The position numbers and the translations under genes were made by a program. Positions 1 through 9,357 of a stretch of 64,000 nucleotides of DNA are shown here, piece by piece (position 1 is the stretch's first letter; each line of letters opens with the position of its first letter). Source of the DNA: Mucor racemosus (Eukaryota; Mucoromycota; Mucoromycetes; Mucorales; Mucoraceae); assembly GCA_027405735.1 (NCBI GenBank), contig JAPEHQ010000001.1, positions 4,154,001 to 4,218,000 of the forward strand, read 5' to 3'. The notes below the pieces were generated by a model. The model was not told the origin of the DNA and did not search any database. It was given only the letters and a program-made list of their open reading frames with translations.

Positions 1-264
1 CAGAATCTTCTTCATTTACACCAACCAAATGCTACCTCTACACCTTCTGCTCCTCCATCTCTCGGTGCCTTTTTGCAGGATCCTCCCAACAAGGAAGACA
101 GTTCAATGGATGAAGATGATGAAGACAAACTCATGAATTCCGCTCCTTCAAGTTCCGGTGCTTTTGCTGCTCAAGATAGCTCTATGGTCTCTCCAGGTCA
201 AGTCTCTCCATCTATCACTACCAACTCCTCCGCTGGTGGTGGTGAACCAGCTCATTCTCTTTAA
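1..264 (+). CDS. 3' end of an unidentified protein gene (partial)
   Basis: The frame is open from base 1 to the TAA at 262-264, so this is the last 87 codons of a gene that begins outside the window. The visible tail is low complexity: rich in Ser, Pro, Gly and Gln, with an acidic stretch (MDEDDED) followed by Ser/Gly-rich sequence ending in HSL. There is no recognisable domain. Codons such as CTC, TCC and ACC are more frequent than in most other genes here, resembling the codon choice of the OLA1 gene, which may mean high expression. A disordered acidic and Ser-rich C-terminus is common in transcriptional regulators, but that is only a guess; the family cannot be named from this piece. Confidence 0.7.
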   Translation, partial: QNLLHLHQPNATSTPSAPPSLGAFLQDPPNKEDSSMDEDDEDKLMNSAPSSSGAFAAQDSSMVSPGQVSPSITTNSSAGGGEPAHSL

Positions 265-376
265 AATGTCGGCCCAGTCGACATCGTACCGTTCGGCGGT
301 ACCCAACTATGCTATGAATATGAATATGAACACAAACATTAAAAATAAATTTATTCAACACGTCCATTAACTTTTT
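265..376 (+). other. Short 3' flank with two small palindromes
   Basis: Directly after the stop codon are a GTCG/CGAC palindrome (269-283) and a perfect 6-bp stem GTACCG/CGGTAC with a TTCGG loop (286-302). An AATAAA lies near 345-350. This is probably 3' UTR. The LINE relic starts immediately downstream. Confidence 0.4.
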
Positions 377-1970
377 GTGGTAGGGTTACTGTTGTTATTG
401 ATTCACTCCTTTATTCCAAATTATGGCACGCCATGCATTCGCTTGTTCACCTTTACCCAAGCGGAAATCAAACAACTACAACAACTCGCAGCATTGTTTA
501 TCAACAGGGATGCCAAACTTACCCGGTTTTCTTTCAACACACTTACCACTCCCATCAACCAAAGTGGCCTTAAATTGTTAGACCCAGCTATTCAGACGAA
601 TGCCCTTCAGTGGCGCTGGATTTATCCGCTCCTTCATCCTTCTCAACCCTCTCCTTCATTCATGCCTTCGCTGCCTGTCCTCCGTTTCACTCTTAACTAC
701 ATCCTCTCAACAGACGCTTACCCCTCCTACCACTGGTCCTTCCTATTTCCTCATTATCAACCTACTATCTCTCGTTCATTTGGTCCGGTAAAAAACCTGC
801 TTCGATCAATCGACTCTTTACAGCACAACTTTCATTCATGCTACGCCACTATATCCACCTGTCTTCAACTGCCTCTTATGGACCTTCTCATTCACCAGTG
901 TCCAGCGGATTGTTCACTCTAGACTCCTTTTTCTCCACCATCAACTGTTCTTCAACACCACACCACCCTGCAGTAACTCAAAGGTGCTGACATCTTTCGT
1001 TTCAACACTGAAAGACTCGCTCTAGAATTTCACCACAATACCAATGCTCTCTCTCATCGCAACTCCAGTACCAAAACCATTGCACTCATTCAGTCAAAAC
1101 ATCTTCTACTACACAATTTTGTTCTCTATTACTTCCTCACCTTAGTATCTCGTCCAACAAATGCACATCAAGCTCACCTCAACATTGATGATACAAAAAC
1201 CTCCAATTTATCAGCTTTACACTCTTTTCTTCAGGCTATTATTTGTAACCCTACTGTTGACATCTAACAATCGTTCTGCTATTTCATTTATGTCTACTAA
1301 ATATTTTAAAACTTTACCTTCATCTAGTCCTCCTCCTCCTCCAAACTCCACTCTTTCTTCGTCAAAATGGAAAACGTTTTGAAAACTCTATATTCCTTTG
1401 AATGCACGCAATACTTGGTACCGGATACTTCATAAAAAAATCACAACGAAAAAAAAACTTCACCTCTTCATGCCATCAGAGTACTCAGACCAATGTTCTC
1501 TTTGTCCTGCGCATCACCAAATTGAAACTACCGAGCACTTTCTGTTCTCTTGTCCTCTAAAATACCTTGTCTGGACTACAGCATTCTCTTTATACATTGA
1601 TCCAACACTCATCTCTTGTAACTATAACCAGTACCTTGATTTTTTATACATGACTCCTCCAACACTCGTACCCCTTCTTTACCGTAGCCTGACTTATCCG
1701 TTTCTCAAGTATTTGCATTCATTCAACAGGCCATTTGAAATTCTCACTACCGCTCCGTTTTTGATTTTATCCCTTTTGTTCCCTCTCATGTTTTATGATC
1801 CATTCAATTAGCTTTGTTTACTTTACACTCCCAAGAAAATATTCATTCAATCATTTAGAACATGTCCCCCATTTACCCTGTCTTACTCTTCTCTTCCCTA
1901 GTCCGGGTACGCTAGTAGGACATTAAACAGTGAAATAATTTTAATAAAAACTTATTTCCCTATAAAAAAA
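377..1970 (+). mobile_element. Decayed 3' end of a LINE-type retrotransposon
   Basis: Several short plus-strand frames together read as the C-terminal part of a non-LTR reverse transcriptase polyprotein. In 377-922, a segment reading SGLKLLDPAIQTNALQWRW matches the conserved GGLGLLDP...ALQLRWL region that follows the RT domain in these elements. In 1398-1811, the pattern W-Y-R-I ... C-x2-C ... E-H-F-L-F-x-C-P ... W is the zf-RVT zinc-binding tail. Stops and frame changes between these pieces (about 922-1398) show that it is dead and 5'-truncated. The 3' end is the A-rich stretch at 1959-1970 (CCCTATAAAAAAA), after which a dispersed repeat copy starts abruptly. No intact endonuclease or RT catalytic core is present. 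Confidence 0.75.
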
Positions 1971-3108
1971 TAAAGAATTGAGAACTTTGACGTTTCATAT
2001 CTCTTGAAAAAATCAAGCAATACTAACACTTTCTAATAATAAAACTTACTTGTTTTGAAGTACTCTATAACATATTTTAATATAAAAAAATTCTGAGCAT
2101 TTTTATTTTTTTGTCCATTTTTTTGGACATTCCTATAGTAGGTTCAAAATATTAGTTAAATTGAGCAACATTTTTTTTGCATTCATATCATTAAGCTCGT
2201 TAAGCTCTCTCGGACCCAATTTAGAGTTTTTCAAAATATTGATTTTTCGTGGAGATATCCTCAAAAATGTGTACAAAAAGATACCATGATTTCTAGCATT
2301 CATTTTTCCCTTATATACCCTCATCCCAAATTCTGAAACTGAAAAAAAATTCCACAAAAATCTCGTTTTCTCTATGAAAAATGCAGATAGAACGTTCAGC
2401 AATAACTCGATCGAGAGATAATAATTTTCTACATTATATTCATTATTTATATTTGAAATATATTTATAAAAAGTAATACGTATCTTCAAAAAACCTTCAA
2501 AATTTCAATCGTATTTTACGCAAAATTTAACGTGAAACATTTGTTTGCTTTTTATTTTGATGGATGCAGAATCCAAAACTGTACAAAAACTATTTAATAC
2601 ACTAGGTAGACTTACTTTGCAGTTCATGAGCATTTAAACAATTTTGTGTTTTAGATGATTTTTCGATCGTTTTTTGCAAATCAAATTTTCAACTCAGTTG
2701 GAACAGACTGTAGGCTGTGATGTAAATTATTTTTTTAATTTTCTCTATCAAAAGTCTATATTTTTCGTTGGAATAAAAAATGCAGAGTAGCTTACGATTG
2801 GATCTATCTTATGAATACAAAAAACTAATATTTCAATTATGGAGTTTAAATTGTACCATCAATTTTAAATCAACTTTAAGTGAATGTTAGGGCGATGTTA
2901 GGTTAATGTTAGGTTAATATTAGGTCAATGCACTTACATTCTGGTATTAACCCTTTTATTTTGGGACAGATACCAATAGCCATGAAGCGAAGGTATATTT
3001 CTTTTTAAAATTTGAGAGAAAATAACCTCAATATTAGGTGAGAAAATTTGAAACCTTTCTGAGAATCATCTAAAACCTATTTTTTCACAACCGTAGAAAC
3101 CCGACAAC
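1971..3108 (+). repeat. Dispersed repeat, copy A (same family as the 45-62 kb array)
   Basis: It aligns in the same orientation with the right half of the 2117-bp array unit (about 46172-47294): same order of sequence blocks, scattered substitutions and small indels. It starts exactly at the A-rich end of the LINE relic and stops after GTAGAAACCCGACAAC, the same 16 bases with which the array begins. On the minus strand it holds a 118-codon frame (2133-2489) related to the 86-codon frame in other copies. Confidence 0.85.
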
Positions 3109-3874
3109 TCGATTGCGATCGCTATTATATTTCACAAACAACGCATCCTATTATAGTTAACCGAGTTTGGCTGCCTTAACGGGCCATTTTTTATGCAAAC
3201 TCGAATGAAGGTATTCGAGTTTCTTTTTTTTTTGTCCGCTAAACTCGAAAACAGGATTGAAAAAATACTTCAAGTTGTGAAATCGTCATATATACTATTA
3301 TCTGTTGCATCCACCGGTTACTTATAATATAATGAACCTTTTGATTTGTAATCCTTATTGTCAAGAAGTCAGCTAACTGATCTATGACAACATCCTCGAT
3401 TGTTATTATTGTTCTAAAGCAAGATCCGGGAAGAGGGATATGTGAGACATACCCACTCGTTGGATTTGGCTATATAGAATAAGCTCAACTGAAATGGGCT
3501 ATGTTACTAGTGTAAATAGATTGATATGACATGGAATGTCAGAAAAATATAATCGATCCAATACTGGCTTAACGGATAACTGTAATATAGAATCTGCACA
3601 TAAATAGGACAAATTATTGATATTAAATAAAGATTCACTTTAGGTTTTGTGTGTGATTTAATTTAACAAGTTTCTTTTTTATTAAATTATACATTTTTTC
3701 TTGCTACAATATTTATTCTACATCTTGGGCATTTTATTATTAATTTATAATCTCATATTAACTTGACAAGGCTGATATTAACAGCCTCCTTAAGGCAAAC
3801 CAATACTTGCTCCCACCCCGTTTTTTATCTTGATTACAAAAAAATGGGCCGTTTTCTAGCTCTAATCAAAGCCC
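3109..3874. other. Intergenic DNA, nothing identified
   Basis: AT-rich sequence without a convincing coding frame. A short AACTCGAA-type motif recurs near 3165-3250. I see no RNA gene or element ends. Confidence 0.5.
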
Positions 3875-5060
3875 AATTCTAGAGGGAAGGTATATCTTTA
3901 AAAATTTGATAGAATTTGACTCAATATTGGACGAGAAAATTTGAAAACAACCTAAAACCATCTGGAACCTACTGGGCAACAAAAACTCTATTCTGACATA
4001 TTTCGACCCTAATAACTTCCAGTTTTACATGAGATTAGGTGCATATCATTGAGACAACGATCATAAATGAAAGCTTCCACAAGCTATTGTGTAGTGAAAA
4101 ATTATAAACAATCCGCGCCTATAGTTTGCTGCACTTTTGTTGAAAACAATTAGAAATAATACGACCTCTATGAATACAGGTCCAAATAAGCTGTATTTCC
4201 ATATGGACGTAGATATAAATAGGCATTACAAATATTTTAGATATTAGCTTCCATGAGTTATTGTGTATAATAGAGGAAAATATAAAAACCAAATGATATC
4301 CTACTGTTTATTTTTAAATGTCAAAACGGTCTTAAGAAATAACCTTGCCGAAATACTACACTTTTTATTAACAATATATCCAGAGGATGTATTTATATAC
4401 TTCTAATTATAACTATTACAAAGAATTACAAAGAACTACTATCTAAGGACATTACAACAATTAACTAAGATGTACGTAAATCAACGTGGACGCCTGTTGA
4501 TGTACTATAATACCGAATATTGATCAAACCCTTGAATGTGCGACCTAAGATATAGTATTGACATAAAATCTTTTGCTTGCTGAAACCAGAAAACGTCTCG
4601 TTCTCTACAAATACTGACCCGAGTAAGCTTAAGCTCCGCATATAGTTAGATATAGAATGGAATCAAAAGTGCTCTAGGCTTCAGCTTCATGAGTTACCTT
4701 GAGTTGTATTGAATAAAGACACCAGTTGGTGTTTTACTTGGCATTTTTATTGCAGCCACTGTAAAATTTGCTCTCCATAAATATGAATCCAAGTAATTTA
4801 GCCCTAATTTCACAAATATTCGGTATTATTATATTTGCTAAAAAATATTCCAATTTTCAGCTTCTTTAATGAGTCACTGCACATTTGGTAAGTTTAAACA
4901 ACAAGTTGATTATCTGGTATTTACACCTATTAAGTACATCGAACGCGTCAGATTTCAATGAATATGAATCCAAATGAGCTTCCGATGTAATAGTAGGTAT
5001 GTCTAAAGATTATATATAGACTTGTAAGCTTGTTGCAGCCTCCCTGGGTTGTTGTGAAAA
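3875..5060 (+). repeat. Diverged repeat region with about 175-bp periodicity
   Basis: 3880-4280 is a diverged copy of the part of the array unit that spans the unit junction (compare 47160-47560): it carries the GAAGGTATAT, CAATATTGGACGAGAAAA and TTTTACATGA blocks in the same order. Downstream, a GCTTC(C)AxxAGxTATTGTG block returns near 4073, 4247, 4684, 4860 and 5038. The spacings of 174, 176 and 178 bp, with one longer gap, indicate an old, degenerate tandem repeat. No coding frame is supported. Confidence 0.6.
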
Positions 5061-5654
5061 TGGGAAAGGGGAAGAACCCACTTTATCATCTATTTTGTAT
5101 GGGCTGTTTCAGATATAGCTGGAGAAGTTAAATTATGATTCAAAATTGAATTTGAAGTTGCACTCAAGGCGAAGTAAACATATGAATAACATATCTTGGT
5201 TTAATTAGCTAGCTGCTGTTTTTGAAGAACTATATACAGCACAGATTTCAAAAAAAAATGTTTTCCTCTTCTTCTTAAATAAAATAAAACAACTGCAAAA
5301 ATACTTGTATATGTTATGTCAATACTCATCATAGGTCTCACATCCAAGGCCTCAGTATATAATCGGTGTTATAGTAAATCAATGCAGATCATTGATTTAC
5401 ATCATATTCTTAGATAGTAAAGCCTAAAGCCCTAGTAGTAGTTACAATTAATGTGTATAAATACATCCAAAGGATGTATTGTTAATGATAATGTAATATT
5501 CTAGCAAGATTATTTATATAGACCCTTTTGACATTTCAGCATATAGTCAATGAGTATTGATCTAAATGAGCTGAAAGTTTCACAATAATATATACTACTG
5601 TTGTAACATATCTAGAATTAGCTGTTTTAGCATCCATTAATTCGCTAGTTAAAT
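5061..5654. other. Intergenic DNA, nothing identified
   Basis: AT-rich sequence between repeat fragments. Pieces resembling the ATCCAAATGAGCTT block of the 175-bp module can be seen but are too diverged to delimit. Confidence 0.4.
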
Positions 5655-5900
5655 TGTAGGGGTAAGAAATTCAAAACTTTCAGCCTTAATATCTCTGCAA
5701 ATAATTAAGATATGTGTACTAGCACTTTTTAGTAATAAAACTTACTTATTTTGAAGTGTCCTTTTTGCATATTAAGTGCGGAAACAATCCAAGCGCTTTT
5801 TTTTTAATGGTTTTGGCTATCTTTGCTTTTTGTGGTAGATTTCAAGATATTCGGTATATTGACCAATGTGCTTTTTATATTCAAGTTATATACCTCATTG
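5655..5900 (+). repeat. Dispersed repeat, strongly diverged copy D
   Basis: The blocks AATAAAACTTACTTATTTTGAAGTG and TAGATTTCAAGATATTCGGTATATTG-like sequence follow the order of the array unit (46185-46375), with many substitutions. The small open frame at 5756-5947 lies inside it and is not treated as a gene. Confidence 0.6.
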
Positions 5901-6109
5901 TGTTTTACCGTGGTATCTTTTATCTATATATTACAAACAATAAATAATTTCAATGTACCTTAAATGACAAGGTAAAACTGATACTCTGTAGTTAAAAGTT
6001 GCTAATTTTATAAACATGTTATGTACGCTTCAAGATTTATATATATGTATATATATTATTTATTACAAACTGAAAGATGATTATTTATCGGAAGTCATTT
6101 TTTATCACC

Positions 6110-7259
6110 TTAAATACCATATCTTTCAATAGCTGCAGCAAGTTGTGCTTTACCAATGGGAATAGAAGCAGCCAAATATTGCTTTTGTGCTTCCTTGGTC
6201 TTTTCGTTAGTGAAAGATGCCAATGGTGCCAAAGGTTCCATAACCTCTAAACCCTCAGGAAGAGCCATTAATGTTTGGGCTATATTATGTAATTAAATTA
6301 TCAAAATTGTGTTATATAAATGAATATATACTAACCATTTCTCGATGAATCCAACACCAATGTTAAAAAGCCATCAACGACGGTCTTGATTGATGTACGA
6401 GGAGAGTTTCTGACTACATTGTTATAAGGATCTTCACTTTTACCAGTAGTGTTGACAGATGCAATCAAATCGGTTTCTTTTAAACCAGTTTAAGAATAGT
6501 AATTGAGTCAACCGTGAATAAGGATACAAATTATGTAATTTTTTTCTTACCAACCCAGAATGGACATATAGCATTAACACGAACATTACAAATGTGGGGC
6601 ATAAGTTGGAATGAGCGAGTATAACCAACCACACCGTGCTTGGAAGCACAATAACTAGCAAGATCACTATTTATATGTGCATTACATTAGAAGTTTTACC
6701 GGATGAATAGGTATATATTACTTACGGGGATGAGAAAAAACCTGCAACGGACGCCAAATGAACGATAGATCCACCACCTCGCTTAGCCATGTGTAAAAGA
6801 GCTACCTTTGTCCCTTTGATGACAGCAGTAGTATTGATATCTATCATTCTTTCTTCCAATTTATCATCCATAGGAGTGAACATTGAGTTTGCATTGGAAC
6901 CAATACCGGCATTTAATAATGCATACTAAATGAACAGGATGTTAGAATGTGATTCATCGAAAATAACATCAAGTACTTACATCAACACCACCGAATTCAG
7001 CATCTGCCAATTTGAAAAGTGCTTGATTATCACTATATTTTGTAACATCTGTACGAATAAAAGCAGCTACCTTGGTCCCAGCCTTATCATTATAGGCAGC
7101 AACGACTTCCTCTCCTTCCTTTACCAAGATGTCGCCAATAACAACATTTGCACCGTTTTCAATTAAAGCATCAGCAATAGCTTTACCAATACCACGGCTA
7201 GCACCAGTAAGAACGGCAACTTTGCCTTTTAAATTTGAGAGAGAATCGGAAGCCAACAT
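6110..7259 (-). CDS. Short-chain dehydrogenase/reductase (five exons)
   Basis: Exons (minus strand) 7259-6981, 6925-6726, 6666-6551, 6476-6336 and 6279-6110 join in frame to 301 codons. The Rossmann NAD(P)-binding motif TGASRGIG lies near residues 18-25, NAG in the second exon, a serine in HLASVAG, and YCASK as the catalytic Tyr-x3-Lys at the start of the third exon. PFWVET follows, the usual Pro-x-x-Val-x-Thr cofactor loop. This is the full classical SDR set (N-S-Y-K). The family oxidises or reduces alcohol/ketone substrates with NAD(P)(H) in the cytosol. The layout resembles 15-hydroxyprostaglandin dehydrogenase-like SDRs, but the substrate cannot be predicted. All introns are 45-70 bp with GTAAG-type or GTTAGT donors. 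The start chosen is the first ATG before the nucleotide-binding fold. Confidence 0.88.
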
Positions 7260-8040
7260 TTTGTAAAATGATAAAAAGAAGAGATAAATTGTTTGATAAA
7301 ATAATTTCGTCTCCTGGCCCTTTTTATACACAAAATATATTTGCATAATATTGTACAAAACTCAACTTAGTGTTTCATTTTCATGTTGCCATGTAGTCAA
7401 TTATCTTGATAAATTATTGATTCTTGTTGCTGGTATATATATTTATATACATATATACAAAGCAATTACTCAGATCAATGCATTGATATTGTATATTATC
7501 CGGTAGTTTGCTGTATTCTGAATGGTTTTTCTGCCATTTTTTTTTTTTTATTATTGTTGTGGGAAAATAAAACTTAGTAATGAATGTTCTCTTCGAAAAT
7601 TTACACAGGCAAGTATAATTATATAATTATCAATTTTCCATAAAAGATTTCTCCAGAAAATTATACAAAACCTAAATCAAGTTCTTAGGGCGTATTAGAT
7701 CCATTTAAGAAAAAATCTCAGGCTATTTCATTCATTTCGGCTAAACTATTACAAACGGACAGTAGCTGGGCAATTATACTCCAAATTGACCATTTTGATC
7801 TTGCCCTGGATGTCTTTTCTATTTATCAGGACTTTTGACAGCTTCGAAAATGTATTTGGAGTCATTTCTTTTCGGCTATTCGAAAACGACATAATTCTTT
7901 TAACTTTTGATGGCACCCAAAGGAGAATTTTGTAAAACCAATCAATGCTCATCAAGTAAATTATACAAGCAAACAACATCACAAAACATTGAAATGCTAT
8001 TTTAATTGGATTTATTTAAAAAAAAAAAAGAAAAAAAAAA
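7260..8040. other. Intergenic DNA between SDR and MTC1-like genes
   Basis: AT-rich, with an alternating TA stretch near 7433-7460 and a T-run near 7539. A 77-codon minus-strand frame (7749-7982) has no recognisable motif and is not called. Confidence 0.5.
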
Positions 8041-9246
8041 CTAAACCTCCTGCACTTGGTCACTTTCAACTGGAATAGTTGCAGTAGCATTACCAGACAT
8101 ACGGGTCCAAACATAATCTTGAGCAATAGAAGTAACAGACATACGGATAATATCTACCATTTTATCTTCAACCCATTCATTTTCTTCATAAGGAATATCC
8201 AACCAACTTAAAGGCAATAATTGAGAATATGTTTTGAATTTAAGATGATGAGTAGGATCCACCATTAAAATGATAAAACTAACTTGATATTGTTCGGTAT
8301 CTTCTTCATCAATAGGTGGAATAGTTATTTTAACTGGTTGAATTGCCATAAATACAGGACAATGAATGACTGGAACTGCACCTGATTGAGGATTATAAGC
8401 TTCTCCTTGTTTCTTTTCCTCAGGTACAAAATGTTGCTTAATCAAATGATCAATGTTTGCTTTTGCAAGTTTGGTTCCATCTACTGTAGAATCACACATA
8501 TTTAAATCACGATGAGCTGGGTCCATGTCCTCCTTATTGTTGCTATCATCACTGTTGGGATTACGTACAACCACTTGTCCTGATTCTGTGTGCTCCATAA
8601 CTCTAGCAAATGCACGATAAACTAAAGCTTCTAATCCAGCATATCCAACCATATCGTAAGCTAACCAAACTTCAACTAATTCATGTTCTGAAATAGGTGG
8701 AGCAACTGTTTCCAAAAATGTAGTTGTCAAATTCTTGAGTCCAGTACCTAGTTTCTCAATATTCTCTTTATTCACCAAACTTTGTAATGTTTTGACACGA
8801 CTTTCAAGTAATTTGGTTGCAGAATCTGAAGCAACTGAGCGATTGATTTGTTCTGTAGTTGTCTTTACAGCTGCACTTGCTTGACTCCAAAAACTGTTTC
8901 CCCAAGATTTCCAACCACCATCCTGTTCCTGTTGTTGCTGTGGTTGTCCTTGTTGTTGCTGCTGCTGTTGCGGTGGTTGTGTTTGCGCTTGTTGCTGTGG
9001 TTGCTTTTCCGTTGACTGAGGCTGTTCTTTAGTTTCTTTTTTCTTTCCATCAGTTGTATCATCTTCAGTTGGATAATTGGATATTTCATCAAGAAAAGAC
9101 ATGATATCGTTTGGGTCAGTTTTTGTTTCTTGTTCATCAGTTTCTTGATTCTGAGAATCAGGTAAATTTAATGATTCAAGAAACTTTTCAGCTTCTGAAA
9201 GACTATTCTCAACCTGCTTTTTATCTTTAATTGTAGTTTCAGCCAT
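8041..9246 (-). CDS. MTC1: MTC1-like protein (maintenance of telomere capping 1, DUF5427 family)
   Basis: Single exon of 401 codons. The N-terminal 125 residues are acidic and Gln-rich, including a polyglutamine stretch near residues 90-110 that varies in such proteins. After it comes GGWKSWGNSFWSQASAAVKTT, then the conserved part with HELVEVWLAYDMVGYAGLEALVYRAFARV and, near the C-terminus, FIILMVDPTHHLKFKTYSQLLPLSW. This arrangement matches the fungal MTC1/DUF5427 family. In yeast, loss of MTC1 is synthetic-sick with the telomere-capping mutant cdc13-1, and the protein is linked to the early secretory pathway; its biochemical activity is unknown. The gene lies 111 bp downstream of the GCP4 gene on the same strand. 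The name rests on remembered family pattern, not on a search. Confidence 0.75.
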   Translation of the reverse strand: MAETTIKDKKQVENSLSEAEKFLESLNLPDSQNQETDEQETKTDPNDIMSFLDEISNYPTEDDTTDGKKKETKEQPQSTEKQPQQQAQTQPPQQQQQQQGQPQQQQEQDGGWKSWGNSFWSQASAAVKTTTEQINRSVASDSATKLLESRVKTLQSLVNKENIEKLGTGLKNLTTTFLETVAPPISEHELVEVWLAYDMVGYAGLEALVYRAFARVMEHTESGQVVVRNPNSDDSNNKEDMDPAHRDLNMCDSTVDGTKLAKANIDHLIKQHFVPEEKKQGEAYNPQSGAVPVIHCPVFMAIQPVKITIPPIDEEDTEQYQVSFIILMVDPTHHLKFKTYSQLLPLSWLDIPYEENEWVEDKMVDIIRMSVTSIAQDYVWTRMSGNATATIPVESDQVQEV

Positions 9247-9357
9247 AGTTAATGAACAGAATAAAGATAGATAAACAACAGATGATACGCGATATATAGA
9301 GTATATATGCGGAAGGCCAAGTGAAATTTAAATTGCACGTGATGCAGTGGTATTTGA

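Noticed and set aside
5756..5947. 63-codon plus-strand frame
   Set aside because: Falls inside a diverged repeat copy, on the strand opposite to the family's conserved frame.
7749..7982. 77-codon minus-strand frame
   Set aside because: No motif, and no upstream or downstream exon found.
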